Assembly (NCBI RefSeq): GCF_014645375.1
Contig: NZ_BMLT01000001.1
Location: forward strand, 124,001 to 188,000
Length of the DNA: 64,000 bases
Source: Marinobacterium nitratireducens
GTDB lineage: Bacteria; Pseudomonadota; Gammaproteobacteria; Pseudomonadales; Balneatricaceae
Reading direction: 5' to 3'
Every line of letters begins with the position of its first letter. The stretch's first letter is position 1. Positions 18,368 to 28,014 of this stretch are shown in pieces. The position numbers and the translations under genes were made by a program. The notes under the pieces were generated by a model, which was given only the letters and a program-made list of their open reading frames with translations, ran no database searches and was not told the origin of the DNA.

Positions 18368-21295
18368 TCAGCTGTCAACCGACGCGGCTTCGCTCGTCAA
18401 CAGTTGCGCCAGGTCGAAGGCGTCGACCTGGGACGGCGCCAGGAAACGGCGGGCATAGTCCAGGCAGACGCCGCTTTCGACGAAAAGCCGCAGCAGCTGC
18501 GGATCGAGATGGCCGCGTCGGCCCATGCCGAACATGATACCGAGCGCTTCGCTCAGGGGTTTGGGGGTCTTGTATGGGCGGTCGCTGGCGGTCAGCGCCT
18601 CGAACACATCGGCGATCGCCATCATGCGTGCACTGAGCGACATCTGTTCGCCGTGCAACCGCTTGGGATAACCCTGGCCGTCCATGCGTTCGTGATGCCC
18701 CCCGGCGATTTCCGGCACCCGGCGCAGGTGGCGCGGGTACGGCAGTTTCTCCAGCATGATGATGGTCTGCACGATATGGTCGTTGATCTTGTAACGCTCC
18801 TCGGGCGTCAGGGTGCCGGCCGGAATCTGCAGGTTGTAGAGTTCCCCGCGGTTGTAAAGGTGCTCGGGTGTGTCAAGGCGAAAGCCCCAGGGATTGTCGG
18901 GTTCTATGCGGTCCGCCTCTTCACGGGGAATGATGTGGACCGGCTTGTCGGCCAGCAGCTTTTCCTCCACCGGCAGGCGCCCGGACCTATCGGCCTGGCG
19001 CTGGCGCTCCTCCCAGGAAACTCCGAGGCGCTCGTCGAGGGTTCGCATCCAGGTGCGCCCGGCGATGCGCTGCAGGCGGTCCTGGTCCGCCTCGGCCATC
19101 CGTTCGCTGCCGAGATTGCACTGGGCGACGAAAGCGTACTCTTCGTCCAGAGTGCGCCATTCCCGCTCCAGTGCCTGGCGTAGTTCCGCTTCCTCGCCGC
19201 CGGCCATAACCGCCCTCAGGTAGCGGATTTCGGCGTCGCGCTTGAGCACCTCGAAACGGGTGCGGATTTCGTGGATGCGGTCGTACAGCGTTTCCAGCTT
19301 GGTTGCCTTGTCGACGACGTACTCGGGGGTCGTGACCTTGCCGCAATCGTGCAGCCAGCTGGCGATGTGAAGTTCCTCCCATTCCTCGCGGCTAAGGTGA
19401 AAATCGCGAAACGGGGGCGCCTGGCTGTCGCAGGCCGCCTGTGCCAGCATCCGGGTCAGTTCCGGTACACGCTGGCAGTGACCGGCGGTGTGCGGGGATT
19501 TGGCGTCGATGGCGCCGGCGATCAGTTCGATAAAGGCTTCGAGCAGGGCCTTTTCCATGCGAATCAGCTGCCGGCTTTCCAGGGTGATGGAAGCGAAGCC
19601 GGACAGCGTTTCGATAAAGGCCAGGCGGTCCGACACCGGCCTCCGGTCGGTATCGGCATAGAGCAGGCAGAGTACGCCGACGGGTTCGCCCTTGCGGTTC
19701 TTCAGCGGCAGTGAGATGACGCTGAACGAGGGCAGCGAGAGGGCGTCGAGCAGCGCGCGCATCGGATGAGCCCCGTCCGGACCGACCGCCTGCTGCAGGC
19801 TTTGCTGCTGCTGCAGGCAGCGGCCAAGCGGGTTGCCGGAATCGAGGTTGCAGGACTCCAGCAGCGCCGGGCTGACGGCGTTGCCGGCGACCTTGAGGCT
19901 TACCGGCTGCAATTGTTTCTCGTCTTCGCTGACCAGATAGATGGCGGCGCCGGCAGCCTGGCTGACGTTCATGGTTTCGTCGGTGATCAGTTCGATCAAT
20001 GGCTTGAATTCGGTTTCCTCCGACATCGATTGCAGCAGACCGAGAAAGCGTTTGAGGGTGTCGCGCATCAGGCTCATGCTGGCCTCGAGATCGTCGATTT
20101 CGCGAATCTTCGAGCGCATTGGGCGCGGTTCGGTGAAACGAAAGCGTCTGATGCGTCGCGCCTCGGAGGCCAGTTGCCGCAAGGGACGCGAGATCTGCCG
20201 CGCCAGCAGCCATGACAGCGGCAGCGCCAGTATCAGGATTGCGGCGGTGATGAGGCTGGACTGGCTGCGCATCTGCAGCGCCTCGCCGAGCAGCTCGCGT
20301 TCCGGTGTCAGTGTCAGCAGCTCAAGCGTAATGCCCTTGGCGGGCGCGAGCCGGTAAAGCTGGCCCCGCCAGCGCTGACCGTCGACCTCCAGTGCAAAGG
20401 CCCGTCGTCCGGCCTCGACCTCGCGACTGGCGGCGACCAGTACCCGGGAGCCGAGGGTATCGAGGCGCGCCACCTCGACGACTTCGTCGTCGTGCAGCAG
20501 TACCAGCTTGCCCGGATCCCGGTATGCCAGTGCATTGAAGTGCTGATCCAGCAGCACCACTTCGCTGTTGGGGCTGATATCGATGCTGGAAATGGTTTGC
20601 GACAGACTGTCGAGTGCGACGTCGGCGGCCACCACGGCGGTACGGTCCGGCGTGCGGCTGGACAGGGTGATGCCGACCCGTCGTACGCGGTCGAAGAAGT
20701 AGGGGGCGGTGGAGAGGTGGCCGTCGCTTGCGATAGCGCCGCGATACCAGGGCTGGGCGCGCGGGTCTTCGTCGCTGAAACCCGCGCTCTCCCGGCGGAT
20801 CGGCTGCAGTCGCCGGTCGAAGAAAAAGCGTTCGACGGCCCGGCGGCCAAGGTCGTCGAGCTGGGTGTTGACCGCCATCAGCCGGGCATCGTCCGGCGCA
20901 TTGAAGGTGCGGCGCATGTCCGGGCTGTCCAGCGGGCGCACGGTGAAGACATCGCCGTTCTCGTAGCCCAGGTGCAGTCCGATCACCTGGGGCCGCAGTT
21001 CCAGCGCCTTGGCCAGCAACGGCAGCTGCGCCAGTCGCTCGTCGAGGCTCCAGGCGCTGGCGACGGCGTCGAGGGTGAGCATGTTGACCGTTTGCACGAT
21101 CGGCTGATAGGTGCGCAGAAAATCGAGGCTGATTTCATTGCCGTAACGCTGGAACAGCTTTTCCGAGGCGCTGAGCGCCATTGCACTGGATTTGCGGTAG
21201 TTGTACCAGCTCAGTGTGGCGCCGAGGGCGATGATCAGCAGTGCGAACAGCGCGGTTATCTGCAGGTGCAGCGGGATACGGCGGCGGTGGGCCAT
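18368..21295 (-). CDS. Cache/HAMP/GAF/HD-GYP sensor phosphodiesterase (paralogue A)
   Basis: A 975-residue membrane receptor. TM1 (~10-30) and TM2 (~352-372) bracket a periplasmic Cache/PDC domain; HAMP (~373-425), GAF (~430-590) and HD-GYP (~615-940) follow in the cytoplasm. The HD pair is H649-D650 in LHDCGKVTTPE, and the GYP motif is 875-877 in HHERMDGQGYP. HD-GYP proteins hydrolyse c-di-GMP. The catalytic domain is split: HD and GYP lie 226 residues apart, because about 130-150 residues (about 690-825, including VEEKLLADKPVH and NPWGFRLDTPEH) are inserted between YDRIHEIRTRF and LTPEERYKINDH. It follows a close paralogue of equal length by 68 nt and the two probably form an operon. Ligand unknown. 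Confidence 0.9.
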   Translation of the reverse strand: MAHRRRIPLHLQITALFALLIIALGATLSWYNYRKSSAMALSASEKLFQRYGNEISLDFLRTYQPIVQTVNMLTLDAVASAWSLDERLAQLPLLAKALELRPQVIGLHLGYENGDVFTVRPLDSPDMRRTFNAPDDARLMAVNTQLDDLGRRAVERFFFDRRLQPIRRESAGFSDEDPRAQPWYRGAIASDGHLSTAPYFFDRVRRVGITLSSRTPDRTAVVAADVALDSLSQTISSIDISPNSEVVLLDQHFNALAYRDPGKLVLLHDDEVVEVARLDTLGSRVLVAASREVEAGRRAFALEVDGQRWRGQLYRLAPAKGITLELLTLTPERELLGEALQMRSQSSLITAAILILALPLSWLLARQISRPLRQLASEARRIRRFRFTEPRPMRSKIREIDDLEASMSLMRDTLKRFLGLLQSMSEETEFKPLIELITDETMNVSQAAGAAIYLVSEDEKQLQPVSLKVAGNAVSPALLESCNLDSGNPLGRCLQQQQSLQQAVGPDGAHPMRALLDALSLPSFSVISLPLKNRKGEPVGVLCLLYADTDRRPVSDRLAFIETLSGFASITLESRQLIRMEKALLEAFIELIAGAIDAKSPHTAGHCQRVPELTRMLAQAACDSQAPPFRDFHLSREEWEELHIASWLHDCGKVTTPEYVVDKATKLETLYDRIHEIRTRFEVLKRDAEIRYLRAVMAGGEEAELRQALEREWRTLDEEYAFVAQCNLGSERMAEADQDRLQRIAGRTWMRTLDERLGVSWEERQRQADRSGRLPVEEKLLADKPVHIIPREEADRIEPDNPWGFRLDTPEHLYNRGELYNLQIPAGTLTPEERYKINDHIVQTIIMLEKLPYPRHLRRVPEIAGGHHERMDGQGYPKRLHGEQMSLSARMMAIADVFEALTASDRPYKTPKPLSEALGIMFGMGRRGHLDPQLLRLFVESGVCLDYARRFLAPSQVDAFDLAQLLTSEAASVDS

Positions 21296-21363
21296 CGGAT
21301 TGGGTCGCTAGGTGTGAGAAGCCCTCACTATAACGCAACTGCCATGCGGCGGGGAGGGCGCTG

Positions 21364-24291
21364 TCAGTGTACCTCCGCCCCGAGATAATCCTCGATGTGC
21401 ACCTCGTCAATCTGCTTGGGATCGAGATAGCGCTCGGCATAGCGCAGATAGACACCGCTTTCCAGGAAAAGGCGCAGCAGGTCGGGGTCGAGATGGCCGC
21501 CGTCGCGCATGCTGGCCATGATGCGCAGCGACTGGCTCAGCGACTTGGCTTCCTTGTACGGCCGGTCCGCGGCGGTCAGCGCCTCGAAGACGTCGGCTAT
21601 GGCCATCATCCGTGCCGCCTGAGACATCTCTTCCCCGCGCAGCCGTTTCGGGTAGCCGTTGCCGTCCATGCGCTCGTGGTGGCCGCCGGCGATTTCCGGC
21701 ACCCGGCGCAGGTGGCGTGGGTAAGGCAGCTTCTCGAGCATGATGATGGTCTGCACGATATGGTCGTTGATCTTGTAGCGCTCTTCCGCGGTGAGGGTGC
21801 CGGCCGGAATCTGCAGGTTGTACAGCTCACCGCGGTTGTAGAGATGCTCCGGCGTGTCGAGGCGAAAGCCCCAGGGGTTGTCCGGCCCGTAGCAGTCGCC
21901 TTCGGCGCGTTTGACGATATGCACCGGCTTGTCGGCCAGCAGCTTTTCTTCCACCGGCAGCGGTTCCCGTGCGGCGCCGCGGCGCTGGCGCTCTTCCCAG
22001 GAAATGCCGAGACTGTCGTCCAGGGTACGCAGCCAGGTACGGTCGGCGATACGGTGCAGACGGGCCTGGTCGTCGGGCTCCATGTACTCGCCACCGAGGT
22101 TGCAGTTGGCGATAAAGGCGAAGTCGTCGTCGAGGGTTTGCAGCTCACGCTCGAGTTCGCTGCGCAGTGTGCTGTCGTCACCGCCGCCATAGCGCGCTTT
22201 CCAGTAGCGGATCTCGGCATCGCGCTTGAGTACCTCGAAGCGGGTGCGGATTTCGTGGATACGGTCGTAAAGGGTTTCGAGCTTGGTAGCCTTGTCGACC
22301 ACGTATTCCGGGGTGGTCACCTTGCCGCAGTCATGCAGCCAGCTGGCGATGTGCAGCTCTTCCCACTGCTCGGTGTTGAGGCGAAACTGCCGGAACTCCG
22401 GCGCATCGCTCTCGCAGGCGGCGCGGGCCAGCATCTTGGTAAGGGTCGGAACACGCTGGCAATGGCCGCCGGTATGGGGGGACTTGGCGTCGATCGCGCT
22501 GGCGATCAGCTCGATAAAGGCTTCGAGCAGGGCCTTTTCCATGCGGATCAGCTGGCGGCTTTCGAGGGTGATGGATGCGAAACCCGACAGCGCTTCGATG
22601 AATGCCAGTCGGTTGGAGTCCTCGCGCACGGAAAGATCCTCGAACAGCAGGCAGAGAACGCCCACCGCTTCGCGTTTGCGATTGAGCAACGGGATGGCGG
22701 CGACGTTGATGCTGTCGTGCTGCAGCGCCTTGAGCAGCGGGAACAGCGGATGCTCGGGGGTGTCGCGGCTGACGGTTTCCAGCAGGGTCTCCTGCTGCTG
22801 CACGCAGCGTGCCAGCTGCGATGTGCCGTTGAGGCTGCAATGTCTCAGGCTGCCCTGGCCGACGGCCTGCTCCGGCATGCGCAGACTGGCCGCTTCCAGC
22901 GTTTGCTCATCTTCGCCGACCAGGAATATTGCGCTGCCGTCCGCCTGGCTGGCGGCGCGGGTTTCATCGCCGATCAGCTCGATCAGAGGGCCGAACTTGG
23001 TTTCCTCGGTGATCGACCGCAGCAGGCCGAGGAAGCGGTTCAGGGTGTCCTTCATCACGCCCATGCTGCTGCTGAGATCGTCGATTTCGCTGATCACCGA
23101 GCGCAGTCCAAGCGGCTGGTCGAGCTGGAAATGGCTGATCGCCGTGGCTTCGCGTGACAGCTGACGCAGGGGTCGCGAGATCTTCTGCGCCAGCGTCCAG
23201 GTCAGCGGAATGGCGCACAGCAGCAGAATGGCGGTGATGATCAGAGACTGCCGCCGCATGGCGAGCGCCGCGCCCAGCAGTTCGCTTTCCGGCACCAGTG
23301 TCAGCAGGTGAAAGCCCATCTGGCCGTCGCCGAGCAGATTGACGCGGCCGTACCAGCGGTCGTCGTTGTAGTCGAGCGTAAAGGTGGAATCGTCGGCCCT
23401 GACCTGTGGGGCTGCGGCACGAAGCACATCGGAGCCGAGGCTGTCGAGATCGGCAAGCTCCACCGCGTCGTTGTCACCGCGAATAATCAGCTTTGACGGG
23501 TCGCGGTAGGCGACCGCATTGCGCTGACTGTCGAGCAGCACCACCTCGCTGCTGGGTGTGATGGTGACCTGGGATATGGAGTCGGACAGTATATCCAGGG
23601 AGACATCGGCGGCGATGATGGCGCTTTGGTCCGGCGTGCGAATGGCCAGGGTGATGCCAACCTGCTGAATGAAGCGATAGAAGTAGGGCTGGGTGCCGAT
23701 CTGCCTGTCGCTGGCCATCGCCTGCTGATACCAGGGACGAAGGCGCGGGTCGTAGTCCGACGGGCCGGCATCGGTGCGGGCGAGCAGGGCAAAGTTTTCG
23801 TCGAAATAGAAACGGTCGATACGGCGGCTGCCGTCCGCTGCGCTCTGAATGTTGTCTGCCATGGCCACGGCGTTGTCGGGGGCATTGAAAATGCCGCGCA
23901 TATGTTCGGTGGTGGTGGGGCGCATGATGAAATAGTCGCCATTGTTGTAGGCAACGGCGAGCCCGGTTACCTGGGGCTTCTGCCTCAGAATCATGCCGAA
24001 AAGCGGCGCCTTCTGCAGCCGGCTGTCGAGGTCCCGGCTCTCGATCAGCTGTTTTTCCAGCGTCAGCAGCTGAATGGTCTGGACGATGGGCTCGTAGGCG
24101 CGGATAAAATCGACTTCTATGCGCGCGTTGAACTGGTCGAACAGCTGGCTGGAGGCTTCCAGTATGATGTCGCTGGTTTTGTGGTAGTTGTACCAGCTCA
24201 GCAGACCGCCGAGAACGCTGATCAGCGCGACGAAGACCGTGGCAATCTGCAGATGAAGGGGGTAACGCCTGTGATTGAGGCTGGCGATCAT
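21364..24291 (-). CDS. Cache/HAMP/GAF/HD-GYP sensor phosphodiesterase (paralogue B)
   Basis: The second 975-residue member of the tandem pair, with the same order of TM, Cache, TM, HAMP, GAF and HD-GYP. Catalytic landmarks are H653-D654 (LHDCGKVTTPE) and Y880 (HHERMDGNGYP), again about 226 residues apart with the same insertion (VEEKLLADKPVH...). Similarity to paralogue A is very high in the HD-GYP part and much lower in the Cache domain, which suggests duplication followed by divergence of ligand sensing. Both keep intact metal-ligand residues, so both are probably active. It is the upstream gene of the pair; proS lies further upstream on the same strand, with a strong hairpin in between. 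Confidence 0.9.
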   Translation of the reverse strand: MIASLNHRRYPLHLQIATVFVALISVLGGLLSWYNYHKTSDIILEASSQLFDQFNARIEVDFIRAYEPIVQTIQLLTLEKQLIESRDLDSRLQKAPLFGMILRQKPQVTGLAVAYNNGDYFIMRPTTTEHMRGIFNAPDNAVAMADNIQSAADGSRRIDRFYFDENFALLARTDAGPSDYDPRLRPWYQQAMASDRQIGTQPYFYRFIQQVGITLAIRTPDQSAIIAADVSLDILSDSISQVTITPSSEVVLLDSQRNAVAYRDPSKLIIRGDNDAVELADLDSLGSDVLRAAAPQVRADDSTFTLDYNDDRWYGRVNLLGDGQMGFHLLTLVPESELLGAALAMRRQSLIITAILLLCAIPLTWTLAQKISRPLRQLSREATAISHFQLDQPLGLRSVISEIDDLSSSMGVMKDTLNRFLGLLRSITEETKFGPLIELIGDETRAASQADGSAIFLVGEDEQTLEAASLRMPEQAVGQGSLRHCSLNGTSQLARCVQQQETLLETVSRDTPEHPLFPLLKALQHDSINVAAIPLLNRKREAVGVLCLLFEDLSVREDSNRLAFIEALSGFASITLESRQLIRMEKALLEAFIELIASAIDAKSPHTGGHCQRVPTLTKMLARAACESDAPEFRQFRLNTEQWEELHIASWLHDCGKVTTPEYVVDKATKLETLYDRIHEIRTRFEVLKRDAEIRYWKARYGGGDDSTLRSELERELQTLDDDFAFIANCNLGGEYMEPDDQARLHRIADRTWLRTLDDSLGISWEERQRRGAAREPLPVEEKLLADKPVHIVKRAEGDCYGPDNPWGFRLDTPEHLYNRGELYNLQIPAGTLTAEERYKINDHIVQTIIMLEKLPYPRHLRRVPEIAGGHHERMDGNGYPKRLRGEEMSQAARMMAIADVFEALTAADRPYKEAKSLSQSLRIMASMRDGGHLDPDLLRLFLESGVYLRYAERYLDPKQIDEVHIEDYLGAEVH

Positions 24292-24417
24292 CGACTGTTG
24301 ATTCCTGTGGGTATGATTGCCGGTTCAGGAACTATAGCCGAACAGCCGTTTCAAGGGGGGGGAGGTGACAGCATTTTTTTCGCAGTTGCGGTAGGATTTT
24401 TCGCGGCTGAGTGGGCA

Positions 24418-24440
24418 GGGGCGGAGCCGGGCTCCGCCCC
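24418..24440 (-). terminator. Strong GC hairpin after proS
   Basis: GGGGCGGAGC and GCTCCGCCCC form perfect 10-bp arms around CGG, 12 nt beyond the proS stop. There is no U-run immediately after it on the minus strand, so termination efficiency is uncertain. Confidence 0.5.
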
Positions 24441-24451
24441 CGGTGCAGCGG

Positions 24452-26170
24452 TCAGATATTGACCCTTTGCGCAAGGCTGGCCAGCAGCTCGTCGATCGCG
24501 ATGTGCTGGTTGTCGGCGTCGCGGCGGCCCTTGTACTCCAGGGTGCCGGCGGCGATGCCGCGATCGGAGATCACCACGCGGTGCGGGATGCCGATCAGTT
24601 CCATATCGGCGAACTTGACCCCCGGGCGCTCCTTGCGATCGTCCAGCAGGACATCATAGCCAGCCTGGCGCAGTTCGGCGTAAAGCCTGTCGGCAAGCGC
24701 CCTGACCTCGTCGGACTTGTCGTAGTTCAGCGGTACCAGGGCGACGTGGAAGGGGGCGATGGCGTCCGGCCAGATAATGCCGCGCTCGTCATGGTTCTGC
24801 TCGATGGCCGCGGCCACCACGCGGGTGACGCCGACACCGTAGCATCCCATGTCCATCACCTGGGACTTGCCGTTTTCGTCGAGTACGGTGGCGCCGAGGG
24901 CCTCGGAGTACTTCTGACCGAGCTGGAAAATGTGGCCGACTTCGATGCCGCGGCGGATCGCCAGGGTGCCCTGACCGTCCGGGCTCGGGTCGCCCTCGAC
25001 CACGTTGCGCAGATCGGCCACCTGGGGCAGCTCGACATCGCGCCCCCAGTTGATGCCGAAGTAGTGCTTGCCGTCGATATTGGCGCCGGCGCCGAAATCC
25101 GATGCATGGGCCACGGCGCGGTCGACGATGCAGGGAATCGCCAGGTTGACCGGGCCCAGGGAGCCGGGACCGGCTCCGATGAGCGGACGGAATTCGTCTT
25201 CGGTGGCGAATTGCAGCGGCGCTTTGACCTCGGGAAGCTTTTCCGCCTTGATCTCGTTGAGCTCGTGATCGCCGCGGACCAGCAGCGCGACGAAATCGGC
25301 CTCGCACTCGTCGCTGGCGTGCACGATCAGGGTCTTGACGGTCTTCTCGATCGGTTGTCCGTGCTGCTCGACGAGGTCGGCAATGGTCTTGGCGTTCGGT
25401 GTGTCGACCAGGTGCATCTCGAGGCTCGGTGCCGCGCGTTCGCCGGCAGGCGCCAGCGCTTCGGCCAGCTCGACGTTGGCGGCGTAGTCGCTGCTGTCGG
25501 AGAAGGCGATGTCATCTTCGCCGGAGTCGGCCAGTACGTGGAATTCGTGCGACGAGCTGCCGCCGATGGAGCCGGTGTCCGCCAGAACCGGGCGGAAGTC
25601 GAGGCCGATGCGGGTGAAGATATTGACGTAGGTGTGGTACATCACCTCGTAGGTGTCCTGCAACGATTCGCGGCCGAGGTGGAAGGAGTAGGCGTCCTTC
25701 ATGATGAACTCGCGCGAACGCATGACGCCGAATCGAGGACGGATCTCGTCACGGAACTTGGTCTGGATCTGGTAGAAGTTGGCGGGCAGCTGCTTGTAGC
25801 TTTTGACCTCGCGACGGATCAGGTCCGTGATCACTTCTTCATGGGTCGGGCCGACGCAGAACTCGCGCTCGTGGCGGTCGCGAACGCGCAGCAGCTCGGG
25901 GCCGTACTGCTCCCAGCGGCCGGATTCCTGCCACAGCTCGGCCGGTTGAATAGCGGGCATCAGCACTTCCTGGGCGCCGGAACGATCCATTTCCTCGCGC
26001 ACGATGCGCTCGACCTTGCGCAGGGTGCGCAGGCCCATCGGCAGCCAGTTGTAGAGGCCGGCGGCGACCTTGCGGATCAGCCCGGCGCGCAGCATCAGCT
26101 GGTGGCTGATGACTTCGGCGTCGGACGGTGTTTCCTTCAGTGTTGCTATCAGGTATTGACTGGCTCGCAT
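24452..26170 (-). CDS. proS: Prolyl-tRNA synthetase
   Basis: A 572-residue class II synthetase, the exact length of the E. coli enzyme, that charges tRNA-Pro and edits mischarged Ala. The ATG at 26170 starts [20 protein letters not shown]; a further 23 codons upstream are open but outside the family. Class II motifs appear as [11 protein letters not shown]-type [35 protein letters not shown] and [17 protein letters not shown]. The INS editing domain lies around 230-390 ([29 protein letters not shown]). It is a single gene with its own promoter in the repeat-rich gap to the right. Confidence 0.97.
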   Translation of the reverse strand: MRASQYLIATLKETPSDAEVISHQLMLRAGLIRKVAAGLYNWLPMGLRTLRKVERIVREEMDRSGAQEVLMPAIQPAELWQESGRWEQYGPELLRVRDRHEREFCVGPTHEEVITDLIRREVKSYKQLPANFYQIQTKFRDEIRPRFGVMRSREFIMKDAYSFHLGRESLQDTYEVMYHTYVNIFTRIGLDFRPVLADTGSIGGSSSHEFHVLADSGEDDIAFSDSSDYAANVELAEALAPAGERAAPSLEMHLVDTPNAKTIADLVEQHGQPIEKTVKTLIVHASDECEADFVALLVRGDHELNEIKAEKLPEVKAPLQFATEDEFRPLIGAGPGSLGPVNLAIPCIVDRAVAHASDFGAGANIDGKHYFGINWGRDVELPQVADLRNVVEGDPSPDGQGTLAIRRGIEVGHIFQLGQKYSEALGATVLDENGKSQVMDMGCYGVGVTRVVAAAIEQNHDERGIIWPDAIAPFHVALVPLNYDKSDEVRALADRLYAELRQAGYDVLLDDRKERPGVKFADMELIGIPHRVVISDRGIAAGTLEYKGRRDADNQHIAIDELLASLAQRVNI

Positions 26171-26251
26171 AGATCCTAAACCCATGAAATGGATGAAATA
26201 CGGAAAATCGGACCATTGTAGGGAGGCGACCTGCATCAAACAAGCCTGATG

Positions 26252-26286
26252 GCGAGTGGTAGGGCGTTAAGCGTAAGGCGGTAAGG
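26252..26286. repeat. Period-7 repeat array
   Basis: Five consecutive degenerate heptamers: GCGAGTG, GTAGGGC, GTTAAGC, GTAAGGC, GGTAAGG. A sister array at 26420-26454 starts with almost the same sequence. It lies in the mscS-proS gap (26171-26559), which has no gene. Confidence 0.55.
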
Positions 26287-26371
26287 TTCCAACCGCGCGT
26301 AACCCGACAAATCGATCGCAGTACAGATCGGTGGGTGTCGGTTGGCGACGTACGTTCCCGACTCCTTCGGT

Positions 26372-26408
26372 GTTGGGTTACGCGCCTTCGGCGCTAGACC
26401 CAACCTAC
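26372..26408. repeat. Dispersed-type inverted repeat
   Basis: GTTGGGTTACGCGCC, a TTCG loop and GCGCTAGACCCAAC form an imperfect hairpin; reversed, it resembles the GTAGGTTGGGTTAGCG-type intergenic element common in gammaproteobacteria. Only one copy is seen here. Confidence 0.5.
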
Positions 26409-26419
26409 AAGAGCTGATG

Positions 26420-26454
26420 GTGAGTGGTAAGGCGTAAAGCGTCAGGGCGCAAGG
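26420..26454. repeat. Period-7 repeat array
   Basis: GTGAGTG, GTAAGGC, GTAAAGC, GTCAGGG, CGCAAGG: five heptamers resembling the array at 26252. It lies between the inverted repeat at 26372 and a REP-like doublet. Confidence 0.55.
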
Positions 26455-26473
26455 GGCGGCGGCCGATAGATGT

Positions 26474-26550
26474 GTAGGAGCTCGCTCCGCGAGCGAACCG
26501 AAGATTGGCCGCGTGCTGCAAGGCTGTTCGCCCACAGAGTGGGCTCCTAC
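26474..26550. repeat. REP-like doublet
   Basis: Outer GTAGGA and TCCTAC bracket two hairpins: GCTCGC-TCC-GCGAGC and GCCCAC-AGA-GTGGGC, about 35 nt apart. The structure resembles Pseudomonas-type REP pairs. A closely similar doublet is at 35254-35332 and a diverged one at 37823-37920. Confidence 0.65.
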
Positions 26551-26556
26551 ACCGAC

Positions 26557-26574
26557 GCCTCACGCCTCACGCCT
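26557..26574. repeat. Period-7 repeat overlapping the mscS stop
   Basis: GCCTCAC, GCCTCAC and GCCT run through the mscS stop codon (TCA at 26560-26562 on the plus strand), so the last codons of mscS are part of the repeat. Confidence 0.5.
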
Positions 26575-27384
26575 GCGCAAATCGACGATGGGATAGGGTA
26601 TCTGAATGCCTTCGCGGGCGAGGGCGTCGAAAATCGCCTGGTTGACCTGGTACTGCAGTTCGAAGTAACGCCGGGTCGGCACCCAGTAGCGGTAACCGAT
26701 GTTGATCGAGAAGTCGCCGAAGGTTTCGATGCCGACCTGGGGGGCGGGCTCGACGGTAACGCCTTCGATTTCGCCGATCACCGTCCGTATCAACTCGCTG
26801 GCCCGCCGCGGATCGCTGTCGTAGCTGATGCCGACGCAGGCTTCGACGACCCGGTTGGTGTAGGAGTTGGTGATCACCTCGCCGACGATGTGCTTGTTCG
26901 GGATGGTGATCTTCTCGCCATCCTCGTTGGTCAGTACCGTGTAGGAGAGGCGGATTTCCTCCACCACGCCGCTGATACCGTTGATGCAGATGGTGTTGCC
27001 GACCACGAAGGGGCGCGTGAGGACAATGGTGAAACCGGCGCCGTAATTGGAAAATACGCCCTGCAGTGCAAGTCCGATACTCAGGGAGATGGCGCCGATG
27101 GCGGCGACGAAGGGCGCGACGCTGATGCCGAACTTGCCGAGGCAGATGACGATCACCATCGCGACCACCAGCAGTCTCACGGTACTGGCGATAAAGAGGC
27201 GCAGGGTGACATCGACGTCGTGACGTTCGCACAGGCGCAGGGTGATACCGGCGATCCAGCGTGCGACCAGCAAGCCGAGAATGAAGATCAGGATGGCGCC
27301 GATCACCTGGAAGCTGTAGTTGACGAAAAAATCGACCACCAGGGTGTAGATCTTGCCGGCCGACTCGAACTCTTCCTCGAACAT
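26560..27384 (-). CDS. mscS: Small-conductance mechanosensitive channel (MscS family)
   Basis: A 274-residue MscS-type channel that opens under membrane tension to relieve osmotic shock. Three hydrophobic helices lie at about 22-50, 64-85 and 88-118; the third is the Gly/Ala-rich pore helix (PFVAAIGAISLSIGLALQGVFSNYGAG). The beta-domain signature RPFVVGNTICINGISGVVEEI follows, and the C-terminal domain extends to the end. GGAGG precedes the ATG by seven nt. The final residues LRRREA are encoded by a period-7 repeat that overlaps the stop, so this tail may be variable among strains. Between proS and a DUF523 gene. Confidence 0.93.
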   Translation of the reverse strand: MFEEEFESAGKIYTLVVDFFVNYSFQVIGAILIFILGLLVARWIAGITLRLCERHDVDVTLRLFIASTVRLLVVAMVIVICLGKFGISVAPFVAAIGAISLSIGLALQGVFSNYGAGFTIVLTRPFVVGNTICINGISGVVEEIRLSYTVLTNEDGEKITIPNKHIVGEVITNSYTNRVVEACVGISYDSDPRRASELIRTVIGEIEGVTVEPAPQVGIETFGDFSINIGYRYWVPTRRYFELQYQVNQAIFDALAREGIQIPYPIVDLRRREA

Positions 27385-27419
27385 GCTGGTGCCTCCGTTG
27401 CGGCGTTATCGCTGGCCGC

Positions 27420-27899
27420 TCAGGCGGCGCGTACTTCCTGTGAGTCTATGAAGTCTATCAGCTCAGCCAGCTGGGTTTCATCGAATACCGGAATACCGTG
27501 GCGCATCAGCTCAGCGGCGGCGAGACCGGGGCCTTCGGTCAGAGTGTTGTTGAAGTTTCCGTCGTACACCCGGCTATTGCTGCAGGAAGGGCTGTTGGCT
27601 TTCATCAGCGCGCAAATGCAGCCTTCCCGCCGTGCCGCTTCCAGCGCCCGTTCGGCGCCATCGAGAAACGCCGGGGTGACATCGTCCCCGCTGCGGCTGC
27701 GCACCAGAATCGGGAAGCGCTGGTGAATTTCTGCCGCGGCACGGGGTGTCGGCAGACCGCCGGCAGTTTCCGGACAGAGTGCTACCAGGCGGCCCTCGCG
27801 GCGCCAGCGTGCGATGATCGGGTGGTCCAGCAGGCTGTGTCCGCCGTCGTAGCGTACCCTGTCGCCCAGCAGGCAGGCACTGATCAGTATCTTGCGCAT
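27420..27899 (-). CDS. DUF523 protein, TudS (thiouracil desulfurase) family
   Basis: A 159-residue protein starting at the ATG at 27899 (MRKILISACLLGDRVRYDGG); the frame continues 28 codons upstream without similarity. DUF523 proteins were shown, for TudS, to hold a [4Fe-4S] cluster by three cysteines and to remove sulfur from 2-thiouracil. Here the candidates are C9 (ISACLLG), C42 (LCPE) and C106 (SPSCS). C94 and C96 are extra. Cluster binding is inferred by motif; desulfurase activity on thiouracil or other thiolated substrates is a family-level suggestion. It precedes mscS by 35 nt on the same strand. Confidence 0.75.
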   Translation of the reverse strand: MRKILISACLLGDRVRYDGGHSLLDHPIIARWRREGRLVALCPETAGGLPTPRAAAEIHQRFPILVRSRSGDDVTPAFLDGAERALEAARREGCICALMKANSPSCSNSRVYDGNFNNTLTEGPGLAAAELMRHGIPVFDETQLAELIDFIDSQEVRAA

Positions 27900-28014
27900 C
27901 CTGTTTCTCAGCTTTGCAAAGTCCAAGACAGAACGCCGGAGCCATCTGTGGTCGGGCCCGGCGTTCGCTATACGGGCGCGCATCTTAGGTGTTGAATGTT
28001 AAGAAACGGTGATA

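Noticed and set aside
24443-26179. 578-codon plus-strand frame opposite proS
   Set aside because: It is the antisense shadow of a full-length, unmistakable prolyl-tRNA synthetase.
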